Assembly (NCBI GenBank): GCA_035771165.1
Contig: JAWNZC010000014.1
Span: 2,083,001-2,147,000, forward strand
Origin: Paragorgia papillata
Lineage: Eukaryota; Cnidaria; Anthozoa; Scleralcyonacea; Coralliidae
Reading direction: 5' to 3'
DNA: 64,000 nt
Program-made: the position numbers and the translations under genes
Shown: positions 53,201 to 62,397 of the stretch, one piece after another
Layout: each line of letters opens with the position of its first letter
How positions within the stretch are numbered: position 1 is the first letter of the stretch
Notes under the pieces: generated by a model
Told to the model about the DNA's origin: nothing
Database searches by the model: none
What the model saw: the letters and a program-made list of their open reading frames with translations, nothing else

Positions 53201-56200
53201 TGCTTAATGTATAGCCCCCTAGCGGGATCTTAGCTAGCCTGATTATCAGACGGTACGATGTTGCTTACTTCACCTCTCCGTCTGATGGACTTCACAACAT
53301 ACCGTGTTCTGTTACGCGTACAGTTCCACCAATCAGAGCCGGTTTTACAGTTTCTAAGGACTGAGGTATGCTTGGAATGTACCTACTATCGATTCCGGAC
53401 GGACGGACGGACGGACGGACGAACGGACGGACGGACGGACGGACGGACGAACGAACGAACGAACGAACGAACGAACGAACGAACGAACGAACGAACGAAC
53501 GAACGAACGAACGAACGAACGAACGAACGAACGAACGGACGAACGACAAACTCACGGGCAGAAAAAAAAAGGGAAAAAGTTATCCGCGGGCCCGCAGCTA
53601 ACTTGTCAAGGCATCGCAATAACCCGCTTAGCCTGCGCGCAGACGCCCGATTTTCCTCCGACGTCTGCACGCAAGATATTGCCCTCTACGCCTACAAACA
53701 TTGAAAGTGAGGCAAACTTTTAAATAAATATGATAAACAATCGCAACGCCGAAACGTTCTCGTCGCTAATTTGATACAAAAAATATTACTGCTGCATGTG
53801 TTTTGTCTATAGTTTCTTTGAAGCCTGACGACGAGTCTTCAAGGTTTATTCTGGCTAACGCCAGACGATTTTATTCAGCACAGGGAGAGGTTCAGACCTC
53901 AAAGTGTTACAATCAGTGATTTAAAACGTTTTCTCAGATAGACGTTATCTTTCTTTACCTGATTTATCGCCAACGTTCGTTAATTGGCTAAAGGGGTCTA
54001 TTATAGTTTGGCGGTTAGGCAGTTATAATATTTTTTTTCGGGGCGGTTTGCGGTTAACTAAGAAGCGTTTGGTTGCGGGAAAGTTTGAAATGTCCTCATC
54101 GGATACGGTTATCTTTTAGAATGTAGAGCGCTTTTCGGAGAGGATTTCTCAAAATCACTGTTATAACATTTGGAATGATTCCCTCAACATTCCCATTTTG
54201 GCAGTTTTGTGATCAACAAAGTCAAGAAATTCCTAAAGCGAAACAAAAAAGCCGTTACGGTTAAAATTGTCAAAATAGAACGGAAATTCAGACCTCCTAT
54301 AATAGACCGACTAAACCGACGTTAGAGAGGACGAAGTCTATCAGACGGAGAAAGTGAGTGCACTACACCGTCTGATAATCAGGCTAAATCTTAGCATGCG
54401 TCGTAGCGCCCGCTCTGCATGATACGTTTGTATTTTTTCGAGATACAAGTTAGAGTGATAAGGAAATACGTCTGCATGTAGTAGGCTTACATATGTATGC
54501 AAGTAGGATACACATTGGTTTGCATGTCTGAGTATATCCCAATAGCTAATAAAATATATCAAATCTATGTAAAATGTCAATTACCTAAGTTCACATAACG
54601 GAAAAACACGACTCTGACGAATATCTTCGTTTCCAAAAAGAAGGAAAATTGTTTGGTTCTACAAATCAAGGCACTTTCGCTCGAAAGCCATGGCTACTAT
54701 GAAGCCATAAAATATAAAGAACAAGCCTTTGAATTTAATAGCATGACATCTCTTTCGGTTATTCTTCGAACGCCACAAAAAAATAATCACAACCCAATGA
54801 AAAAGAAATTAACAATTAGCAATTTTTAGTTCTAATGTTTCTAGTGATAAGTTAGTCCATTAACCGTGGTTAGTCATAAAACAAAAACAGTCAATCTCAC
54901 TTGAAGGTGACGAGTTACATTTGAAAAGCAAATATAATACAACAGGCCCGTATCTGAGATGGGGCACGCCCCCCCCCCCCCCCCCCTAAAATTTGCTAAG
55001 AAATAGTAAAAAAAACGTTTTCCTCCGTTAACACTTATTCGAAGTCTAGTAAACTTTCCATAAATGACGTGAAATGAATTTGGTGATGAATAAACACTCA
55101 AACAATAGATTACTGACTGATGCTGTGTGTATTTATGCGTGTTCAAAAAGCACAACAGCATTAGAGAAATATAGAAGAACCCAAAGATTCTAAAACGTCT
55201 ATATATTTATTCAAAGTCCTAAAATGTGTTGTCTTTTGTGTATTTTATATGATGTTTTATAATCTTCAGAATTCTGTAAAATCTGCCCCCAAAATGCAGG
55301 AAATGTCATTTCAGAGACCCTATCACGTACTAAATAGTGATACGTATACATATAGTGCATGTGATGCGTTTGCGAGCTTGGTGTAATGTAACAGACGACC
55401 GTGAAGGCTAAGAATACAGGCTGAGACCTTGATACTTCGTGATATAAAAAAAATGAAATCCAATAACCGTTTTAAAATTATACATTTTCAGTTGAAAATG
55501 TTAAAAAAATACCCAACCCGCTCCCAGAACTAACAATGCATTCCAAAGACTGTTGCTCCCCCCCCCCCCCCGCCCCCACGTTTTCCTTCCAATCCTTCCG
55601 TTTGCCTACACATGTAAAAATCCCACAGCTTAATTGTCACAGGTTGTGTTCGCAACAGGCTGGTAGCAAGGTTGCAACAATGTTGTTCATTCAAAAAACT
55701 GCTACAACCTTGTTAGCATCAACATGTTAACAACTTGTCGAATGCAGAGCGGTAACAGGTTGTTGGAACAACTTGTCACCAGTCTGTTGGAGTCATCAAC
55801 CTTGTTACAAGTTGTAACTTGTTAAAAACATGTTAACAGACTGGGCACAACCAGTGCGAACACATCACGGCGACAGCCTGTTTTTTAAACAGCCATGTAC
55901 AGCTTGCTTGCATGCATGTAACAGTTTGAGCGTTTTTACGTGTGTAGCTGGCCACGACTGTCAGTGGTATCATGTTAGCACATGATTGATAACTCTCTTT
56001 TCTACATGAGAACGAGATAATACCTCCAGAAAGTAGAGGGTAATAGCACTGTGAGCCCAGAATCTAACAATCACAGCAAGTAAATACGACTACAAATGCA
56101 GAAATCGCCCAAGTCCCAATCATTATCAAAGGTTCGGAATGATTATGTATAATAAAAACAAGCATACTTGTGGTATACAAACTGCAGCTGCTTTGTCTTC

Positions 56201-59200
56201 ATCACTTGTTAACTTTTGAGCAAGATCAGTCCAAATCTAAAGTGCAGTTATTAAAAAATAACTCTATTATTGATTCTATAATAATGGGGCGAATCGAAGT
56301 TTCCGTCATGCTTAAAATGTCCTTTCCACCAAGCCTCGCTTTGGGATTACAGTATAATCATGCTTCTTTCAAGGACCCATTCACACAATACCATATCCCA
56401 TAGTATATATTAAATAATTAGTTGCAAAGTGGTCATCTATTAAAAGACACACAAATCCACGCGTCAGATCATATCACATCAGCAGACTTGTTTTTCTTTT
56501 TTCATGTCCCAAAAATCCTTCAATAAATATTTTTTTTTTTTAAAATATAGATTACATTTTTCTGTGTGTGTGCTGCTATAGATCACAAAATGGCATGAAA
56601 AAAAAAAAACCCAAGTCTGTGACGTGATTTGACGCCATCTCTGTGCGTGTCCGTTAATAGGCGATCTATTGGTTAACAACCAATGAAAATGCACACAGAA
56701 ATCACGTTATAGTCCATTGGTTACATACTGTGTTCTTGCCAAGAAACCGAAGAAACCTTCATTTATATTTTGTCGTCACTGTGCGAGCAGACTGATACAG
56801 TAAACAGACACTGTTTTGGTTTGCACAATTTAGTTTACAGTTGAATACTCGATTAAAGTGCCTATAAAATTAAAATTAAGTTTGTCTTATTTGAAAGAAC
56901 ACTTAAAACGATAGAGTAAGCAACATATTTTGCAGATTTTCAATTCCTTGCTTCGTTCTCGAGATATTTCAGTTTGTTTGATCCACTTTGATGTAAATGT
57001 CACATTTTGCAACGTCACACGTGCATAATGAGTTATCGAAAAACGTTATATATCTTTGCTATTGTCAAATATAATCACTTGAAAATCTACCTGTTTAGTG
57101 TTCTGGGCAAAACACACGCACATGCCTCCCTCGCATTATTTTGGTTTGATAATAGCAAAGATATATAACTTTTTTCAACAACTCATTATGCACATGTGAC
57201 ATTAAAATGTTTAATAATTTAATTTGCATATCAAACAAACTGAAATATCTCAAGAACGAAGCAAGGAAACGAAAAACTTCAAAAGATGTTAGTCTATCAT
57301 TTTAAGTGTTCTTTCAAATAAGACAGACTTAATTTTCGTTTCATAGGCACTTTAAATATCATTGAAATCTCAAAAGTATATTAAATATTTTATTAATGGC
57401 ATTTAATTATTAATTAGTATACATGCATGTATGTGGTGATGGTTGCAGACGCGTTTTTAAAGTTTTTCACCATTTACAGTAAAAGGAAGCTAACCTCAAT
57501 TGGAGCCTTTATAACGCTTGCTGGCTGGTTGTTCTGGTTTTCTATTAATGAAAAATGCAAAATTATATCATTAATTCATTATAGTCTGTAGTGCTTACCG
57601 TCAGACGATATTATTCAGTACAGAGAAAGGTCTCGGGCTATAAAGGGTTAAGCCGCAAAATTAGTTACTGTACATGTATGGCTTAAAATACACAGTTTGG
57701 CACATTCAGATTTGACTACTATAAGTAATTGCCGTGTCATTTTCAAACACACAAAGCTGACAATGTTACATAACTTCCTTGTATGACGTTATATTCTGCT
57801 TATAAACATATTACTTTGCTGCAATGGGGCGCAATGCGCTACGCTGAGACCTAATGTAATATTGCAAAACCATTTGTTACGCCGGTAGACCTTACGTTGT
57901 GAGATCCTATATGTCATACATGCAATGTTGTGAGATGTACTTTAATATTTACCTCAGTTCCGAGACCGTACGTTACGTTGTGCATGGAACTTTAGTTTAC
58001 ATTGACGTTACGTTGTGAAACTTTAGTTTACATGCTTACGCTTACGTCGCTAGTGAAAACCAGGCTTAACGTCGCATGGTGAAACATCACGTTATGTTGT
58101 GAAACCTTACGACCTTACGTTACCTTTCAAAATCTTACGTTACGTAGCGAGACCTTTTGTTACGTTGCAAGACATTACTACATTTAATTACATTGTAAGA
58201 TCTCATAAGGAGTTCTTGTGTTGCGACTTGCGATGCATGGTGAAAGTTTACGTTTTGAAACATGACATTACGTTCGGACAACATCGGTGGTGCATCCAAA
58301 ATATCTTTATATTTTTTATATAAAACTAGTATTCTCAAGATAAAAGTTAGTATTCTCAAAATAAAGGATCAGGCAGGTATAAGTGCACAGCACCGAATAG
58401 TTTTGTCCAAAGATTTGAATACTAAGAATGTACATTATGGCATGGCAACAAAATATTTAGAACTGACAAAATTTTAGGGTAGGGAGGCAGGCTATCAGGT
58501 ATGTACTGCATTGACAAGATAAAATTTAATTTAAAAATAAAATACATTAACAGTATGTACATGAAATCAATACCTGTTTGTTGTGATATCATGCTTAACA
58601 CGTATGTCTTCACCTATAACAGACATGCAAGTATTATATTCTAACTTGAAGTCAGCTGAAATAACAATGCATGCAATAACTCACCCTGAAAACAATTATT
58701 TAATAAGATACTACTATAAGATATTAAACAGAAACTCATTTATATATTGTAATAATTGTAATTTTTTATTGAATTGTAAATGTGTTTCTACTTGACTAGT
58801 TTATCACTTGACATTATTTCCATATATAGTGTATTGGTTATGTCTGTTGTATTTGTAAATATTGTAATATTGTGAGGGCCGTATGTTAGATAACCTTTAC
58901 AGTTATTACGTCTTTTCCCTCGTAAAATAAAGTTTTATTCTATTCTATTCTATTCTAGTACCAGTAACTATGTCTTACAATCAACTATTAATAGCAATAA
59001 TTAAATGGTACCTGATTAATATCTTTTGAAGGGACTGCACTTGCTATAACATCCCAGTTGAACTGTCCACCATCCCTAGAAAATCAGTCAAATTTCAAGA
59101 AAACATGGAGAGACAGATACTGTACTTAATAAAAAGCTAGTGCACTATCTCCTTTACTCAGTTTTATTATCATTTGCATGTGCTTAATATCTGAAATGCC

Positions 59201-59566
59201 AAATTTCTGAAATGTCTTACCATTGTAACTTTGAAAGTATTTATAATTAATTATATTAATAATCAAATCAAAATAAATTAAATTAAAATATATTAAATGA
59301 AAAAATTAAACTAAACTAAATTAAGGTTAGTTTAAGGCCTAATTAAATTAAATATCTCGGATTCTGATTTTGATATTACACGAAGTACTTTAAATAACTT
59401 ACGTATCGACTGCCTGTTTTAAGAGAGCCGTTTCTTCTGCTGTCCATTCTTGCATTGCCTGTATACTCTCATTCAGAACTGTGACCACAAACGTTGGTCC
59501 CCTTGAATTTTCTTTATCTGCATTACTCTTAGATTTTTTGTCAGGTAACAAACTAACACTGTCATC
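46645..59566 (-). CDS. Tandem BEN-domain protein with SANT/Myb-like and coiled-coil segments (ten exons)
   Basis: Ten minus-strand exons with GT/AG borders join in phase at all nine junctions into about 700 residues plus stop. The order is: SANT/Myb-like helix (EWTAEETALLKQAVD, about 40-54, then FNWDVIASAVP); coiled coil (LREAIAEQRNKLSKLSSNIR and KKTRRQNRRKLAEQNAK, about 130-180); Ser/Thr-rich linker; BEN domain 1 (about 280-370); acidic linker; BEN domain 2 (about 444-535); Gln/Glu/His-rich tail. BEN domains bind DNA and recruit repressors, so a nuclear chromatin or transcription role is likely. The 5' end is uncertain; a possible first exon is at 60410-60475. Introns carry two 9-bp-TSD transposons and long microsatellites. 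No exact named orthologue is claimed. Confidence 0.88.
47453..48243. repeat. Long hexanucleotide microsatellite (GTAAAA/GTAAAG)n
   Basis: About 790 bp of almost pure 6-bp units, first GTAAAG-rich, then GTAAAA with sparse G variants and a few 5-bp units that shift the phase. It lies in the intron between the two exons of BEN domain 2; apparent ORFs in it are artefacts. Confidence 0.97.
48336..48533 (-). CDS. BEN gene: BEN domain 2, N-terminal exon
   Basis: 198 nt, acceptor CTACATATAG|TTCCTC, donor AAAG|GTAATA. It encodes PLGGCSKVLIQKEDLSEAVK, ATFLALRLAEKVFGYDVMVE, STVTG and EKLDNDKLMAIK. Same length, borders and phase as the BEN 1 exon, so the two arose by internal duplication. Confidence 0.9.
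49299..49589 (-). CDS. BEN gene: BEN domain 1, C-terminal exon and acidic linker
   Basis: 291 nt, acceptor TTCTTCGATAG|TTGAGG, donor CTAG|GTATGA. It encodes EVLSRFMPNSTLDEQEAKWK, then ECLLSIGKKCQVLRS, the end of a BEN domain (W...C...I..KC..LR), followed by a Ser/Glu/Thr-rich linker. Confidence 0.88.
49867..50067 (-). CDS. BEN gene: BEN domain 1, N-terminal exon
   Basis: 201 nt, acceptor TTTTCCTACTAG|TTATC, donor AGAG|GTATG. It encodes IIGQNPKVMLTRQQYSDAYF, then RRFAVRLAEKVFRLDVLCRS, STVMG and LEKLDSEKLGAVR. These match the BEN pattern (K-A-R-LA-L-VF...L..ST..G...LD..KL.AI). Element E3 starts 38 bp upstream of the acceptor AG. Confidence 0.88.
50571..50867 (-). pseudogene. RecQ-like helicase N-terminal fragment in E3
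   Basis: From MSENQTIGGFFETALLNSLT the ORF has a Q-motif-like SLKPEQTTCIRKL and Walker A AVLPTGFGKSLIYQILPF, then loses helicase similarity near GGDLAKSS. Another frame just after it (50617-50423) gives LGPSFDDQGQWLLKAK and a stop. It has the same order and spacing as the fragment in E1 but is different enough to be another subfamily. Motifs II-VI are missing. Confidence 0.8.
50945..51020. repeat. Short tandem repeat inside E3
   Basis: TGCACCTTGACGGTG recurs four times with one longer spacing. The encoded CTPSR repeats on the minus strand are not taken as protein. Confidence 0.8.
51312..51640. repeat. Tandem duplication of about 170 bp
   Basis: CGTCACAAAATTCTAAAATG...GGTTGGTTGTTTTA...GTAGATCGT...CTTCCTGGAAAAT is present twice head to tail (51312-51480 and 51483-51640). 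A separate inverted pair GCTTTAGAAGTG/CACTTCTAAAGC follows at 51700-51805. Confidence 0.7.
52305..52758 (-). CDS. BEN gene: coiled-coil and linker exon
   Basis: 454 nt, acceptor TATATAAAG|GAGGAA, donor ATGG|GTAAGC. Residues start EEIFAVQTELREAIAEQRNK and continue through a basic coiled coil (SIKKIVKKTRRQNRRKLAEQ) to a Leu-rich DTLISLLGNNA and a Ser/Thr/Asn-rich linker ending GSTDIELSPYSM. A basic coiled coil before a BEN domain is common in BEND proteins. Confidence 0.85.
53235..54386. mobile_element. TIR transposon, 9-bp TSD with one mismatch (element E4, BEN intron)
   Basis: It starts TAGCCTGATTATCAGACGGT and ends ACCGTCTGATAATCAGGCTA. The flanks are GATCTTAGC (53226-53234) and AATCTTAGC (54387-54395), eight of nine bases equal. 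Each end has an inner hairpin (ATCAGACGG against CCGTCTGAT). It holds the (GGAC)n(GAAC)n microsatellite and a relic of the 110-bp repeat but no recognisable protein. Confidence 0.85.
53397..53548. repeat. (GGAC)n(GAAC)n tetranucleotide microsatellite
   Basis: About 150 bp, first GGAC units with one GAAC, then about 23 GAAC units and a final GGAC; it lies inside E4. ORFs encoding TDGR/TNER repeats here are artefacts. Confidence 0.97.
54390..56160. other. BEN intron, no exon recognised
   Basis: Contains poly-C runs at about 54967-54986 and 55559-55572 and a degenerate GGTTGT/CAACTTGTT-rich patch at 55630-55860 (AACAGGTTGTTGGAACAACT, GTTACAAGTTGTAACTTGTT). Confidence 0.5.
56168..56236 (-). CDS. 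BEN gene: exon before coiled coil
   Basis: 69 nt, phase 0 at both ends, acceptor CTGCACTTTAG|ATTTGG, donor CCACAA|GTATGC. It encodes IWTDLAQKLTSDEDKAAAVC and IPQ. Confidence 0.7.
56853..57356. mobile_element. Large foldback MITE (about 500-bp palindrome, BEN intron)
   Basis: The outer arms AAAGTGCCTATAAAAT...AGTTTGTCTTATTTGAAAG and CTTTCAAATAAGACAGACTT...CATAGGCACTTT are inverted. So are CTTGCTTCGTTCTCGAGATA and TATCTCAAGAACGAAGCAAG, and AATGAGTTATCG...ATATATCTTTGCTAT with ATAGCAAAGATATAT...AACTCATT near the centre. Confidence 0.88.
57495..57541 (-). CDS. BEN gene: small exon
   Basis: 47 nt, acceptor CATTAATAG|AAAACC, donor TTGAG|GTTAGC. It encodes NQNNQPASVIKAPIE; the other two phases hit stops, and the open one agrees with the preceding exon (G|AA). 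Confidence 0.65.
57860..58285. repeat. Degenerate minisatellite, TTACGTTGTGA type (BEN intron)
   Basis: About 20 diverged units such as GACCTTACGTTGTGAGATC, TGACGTTACGTTGTGAAACT, TCTTACGTTACGTAGCGAGA. It is the reverse-complement counterpart of 23405-23860. Confidence 0.65.
58574..58613 (-). CDS. BEN gene: small exon
   Basis: 40 nt, acceptor GTTATAG|GTGAAG, donor AAACAG|GTATTG. It encodes VKTYVLSMISQQT. Only this phase is open and it joins both neighbours in frame. Confidence 0.65.
58720..58955 (+). mobile_element. LINE 3'-end relic with (TTCTA)n tail
   Basis: CTCGTAAAATAAAGTTTTAT is followed by four TTCTA units, the usual 3' tail of L2/CR1-type LINEs; only about 200 bp of the 3' end is likely present. 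Confidence 0.5.
59012..59075 (-). CDS. BEN gene: SANT/Myb-like exon 2
   Basis: 64 nt, acceptor GATTTTCTAG|GGATGG, donor AATCAG|GTACCA. It encodes DGGQFNWDVIASAVPSKDIN and Q, continuing the Myb-like fold (F-N-W-D-V-I-A before the second helix). Confidence 0.75.
59403..59566 (-). CDS. BEN gene: SANT/Myb-like exon 1
   Basis: 164 nt, acceptor AACACATAG|GATGAC, donor GATAC|GTAAGT. It encodes DDSVSLLPDKKSKSNADKEN, a hydrophobic TFVVTVLNESIQAM, and EWTAEETALLKQAVD. The W-T-x-E-E-x-x-L-L-x-x-A-V pattern is helix 1 of SANT/Myb repeats, as in DNAJC-type and ZZZ3-type SANT domains. Confidence 0.75.
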
Positions 59567-59726
59567 CTATGTGTTTAAATATTAAAAAGATAGATAGCAA
59601 ATTTTCATAAAATTACAAAATTAATATAAATTAGCATACAATCACGCAATAATGCATCTATATACACACTTGCAGTGCTCTCAATGAGCAAAATGATAGG
59701 CGTGCAGCAATTAGATCGCACGCCTA

Positions 59727-59941
59727 AAGCCCTAATCAAACGAGAACGCAAGTCATCGCAAGTTGGCAGTCACGCTATCTCAGCCAGCCGCTCTGAATAA
59801 TTTCCCGAAAATATCATGTACCGTGACAAAGTTAAAACTTGTTTAAAACACTCATGAAGCCTTTATTTTGTTAATTTGGGAGTTCGAACGACCACCACAG
59901 AAATTCGTGACTGCCAACTTGCGATCTCGTTTGATTAGGGC
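59727..59941. mobile_element. MITE with TAA target duplication (PIF/Harbinger-like)
   Basis: The ends AGCCCTAATCAAACGAGA and TCTCGTTTGATTAGGGCT are exact inverses, flanked by TAA, with inner CGCAAGTTGGCAGTCACG inverted. It lies between the candidate first exon and exon 1 of the BEN gene. Confidence 0.85.
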
Positions 59942-60409
59942 TTAAAACGTTTGGTAAATAATGAAGTAGTTCAATACTAACTATACATTACTGGGAAACG
60001 ATTTCGAGATGTGTTTGAACTTTTTTACAGGATACAAACAGATCAAATAAACTATTAATACTAACTATTAACAAAATTTAAAACTAAATGTCCATGGGTA
60101 AGAATAATCACTTGAAGACTAGTAACTGTATTGTCTCTTGAGAAATTAAGTCGTATGAAAACGACGGGACAATATAAATTACCTTACAGATATACTGCAT
60201 AACTTATCTATTACAAAATAACAGAACGGACTTCAATAAAAAAATAAACTATAAAAAAGGTTCAAAACACTGTCAGTCACTCGTTTTCTAAAGAGGATTC
60301 ACTGCAACTTTCGTTAATACTGTCCGATGAGGAGTCTTCAACTTCTAGGTGTGTCACTTTTGTTGTTTGTTGAGCTTGGCAAGGCTTGGATAACTTTGTA
60401 GCCAATTAC

Positions 60410-60475
60410 ATCTGATACAGCCCATTGTTCGAAAGTAAACAGTTTGACTTGGTTTCCCTTAGACTTTGCAGACAT
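60410..60475 (-). CDS. Candidate first exon of the BEN gene
   Basis: ATG at 60475 opens MSAKSKGNQVKLFTFEQWAV and SD, then GTAATT as a moderate donor. Phase 0 fits the next exon (DDSVSLLPDKK). The longer unspliced ORF ends at 60338. Another frame nearby gives an acidic stretch (HLEVEDSSSDSINESCSESS) to a stop at 60277, so a frameshifted single-exon unit is an alternative. Confidence 0.4.
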
Positions 60476-60561
60476 TTTGAATGTAACATATGTCCATGCA
60501 CGGGCGTCCAATTTAGGCGACAATTAAATTATCAAAGTGATACCGGCTACTCTTTCTCAGT

Positions 60562-60722
60562 GCAATTAATGGGGGGTAATAGAACGACGAGGAGTGCTAT
60601 TAATGCCAAAATCATATGAGTGATTACAAAATCGACCGACCGCGAAGCGGGAGGTTGATTTGTTAATCACGAGTATGATTTGGCATTAATAGCACGACTC
60701 AATTCGTTCTATTACCATTAAT
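60562..60722. mobile_element. Foldback MITE
   Basis: GTAATAGAACGA...GTGCTATTAATGCCAAAATCAT and ATGATTTGGCATTAATAGCAC...TCGTTCTATTAC are inverted around GACCGCGAAGCGGGAGG. Confidence 0.8.
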
Positions 60723-60726
60723 TATA

Positions 60727-61258
60727 CAGTCAACTCTCGTTATAGCGGACACATGGGGACCGTCATTTGGTGTCCGTAATAACGAGAGTCCGCAATAGCG
60801 GGATGCGATGAAAATATCCCGATTTCAGGTTGTAAAATGGCACTACAATGTATTACTGCTTTTTTGTTTTAAAATGTCCAGTTTATTTCAATTTCTAGTT
60901 GACGTTTATTGTGATCCATAAGTACACAGTACAAGTCAAAATACAAGTCAAAAATTTGTATTCAAATATTTTTTTTATTCCAAAACCAAAAATACAACGG
61001 TAACATGAATCAGTAACATAAATATGTCACTCCATGAATTAAAAAGTCATTCACTTTCATGTGTCGAGAGAAAAATACGTCCAAAGGTGTCCGTTGTAAC
61101 GAGAGTAGAACAATAAAAATGTTTGTTGGGGACCACATGAAGTGTCCGCAATTCCGTAATAGCGCGAGTTATTTCAATACATTTCATAATAGTTTCGGCC
61201 GGGGATTTACCAACTGTCCTTAATAGCGGGGTGTCCGCAAGGCGAGAGTTGAGTGTAT
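60727..61258. mobile_element. Pogo/Tigger-like non-autonomous element
   Basis: CAGTCAACTCTCGTTATAGC...GGACAC at the left and GTGTCCGC...GCGAGAGTTGAGTG at the right, next to TA dinucleotides; inner GTGTCCG and CGAGAGT blocks are repeated. TA insertion and CAGT-type ends fit Tc1/mariner-pogo MITEs. Confidence 0.7.
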
Positions 61259-61259
61259 A

Positions 61260-61800
61260 TCCTTCTGTAATCAGGCAAATACTTCATAGTAGCCCAACTT
61301 TTGGGTTTTAGACCTTGGCCTCTCAACATGGCCCGCAAAAAAATGCAAATTTCAGGCGGCCATTTTCTTTATATACGGAGACGAGTTTTTTTAGTAATAA
61401 GTGAATTTATGAGGAGTTCATACAATGATATGTGAGGTAAAACCGGGAGTTATTGATAAAGAATGACAAGAACCAAAAATGTGACTAATTTAATGCTGTT
61501 TATCTTTACTTTATAGCGTGTTTATACGCATGTATTTGTAAACACACTCAGTTATAAGCTTACTGTAGTGTGGCGTACATATTTTTCACCGAGTGTTGCT
61601 ACTTTACTGAACAAAATATTTAAGAAATACCCGAGTGCCAATCTGGGTAATACTTTGTTTTTAATTTGTTGGGGACACGACACTGTTTTCGAAACGTATA
61701 CAAAAAAATACAAATTTAAATTCTATATTTTAATATTTAAAATCCTCCAATTTTTAATTTTTTGAAAAATCCCGGAAAATCCTACAGCTTAGGTGCCGAA
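61260..61800. other. No gene seen
   Basis: AT-rich, between the pogo-like element and the LTR; GGCGGCCATTTTC near 61360 only. Confidence 0.4.
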
Positions 61801-61801
61801 C

Positions 61802-62317
61802 TGTGATTGGACAATTTTGATAGCTAGCTTGATTTCCATTGGCTGAAGCAGGTGTGCGATTACAGCTAGCAAGAGGGCGATTAATGCTCAAATCGCACTC
61901 CTCTAAACCAATAAAATTGCAGCGTTTGGGCCTGATTACAGAAGGGTATATAATTAACACCATAACTCTTCCGAGTTCCGGCATGGATATTAAAGGTAGT
62001 CTTTTTAAAACCAAGGCAAAGACGAATTATCGAATTTTACTAGAAATACATACACGCCACAACCCCTCGCCCGCATCAAAAGGAAGCGTTTTACGATACA
62101 AGGATTAAAACCAACTACGACTACAGAACGAAAAAACGAACATTACATCAGCTTAACCACATTTACGGTAGCAGTAGCGGTAGTGGAAGTGTGATCTGAA
62201 CCTCGCTATTACGTAGGTACACGAGGAAGCACGTCCATCTTGTAATCCTAGATTGTGTAAATAAATGTGTGTTTGTTTGTAAGAAAGTATTCGTTTATTC
62301 TGTGCACAAACACCACA
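61802..62317 (+). repeat. Putative 5' LTR of Ty3/gypsy-like element
   Basis: It starts TGTGATTGG and ends CACCACA just before a primer-binding-like TGGCAACGAGG. It contains two CCAAT-type motifs (TGATTGGACA, CCATTGGCTG), a TATA box (GGGTATATAA near 61946) and AATAAA near 62258. The 5' boundary is a guess; the 3' LTR is outside the window. Confidence 0.45.
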
Positions 62318-62320
62318 TTC

Positions 62321-62334
62321 TGGCAACGAGGATG
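62321..62334 (+). promoter_or_regulatory. Primer-binding site
   Basis: TGGCAACGAGGATG, shortly after the LTR-like end and 77 bp before the gag start. The tRNA was not identified. Confidence 0.45.
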
Positions 62335-62397
62335 TAAAAGAACCTGATAAATACAACTTACAAGACCAAGAGTTAAATCTGTGGAGATTTCAGCGAA

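Noticed and set aside
53258..53704. ORFs with TDGR/TNER or SFVRSFVR repeats on both strands
   Set aside because: Products of the (GGAC)n(GAAC)n microsatellite, open in all frames because the unit has no stop.
62153..62356. Minus-strand ORF in the 3' LTR region
   Set aside because: Antisense to the LTR and leader of the gypsy-like element.
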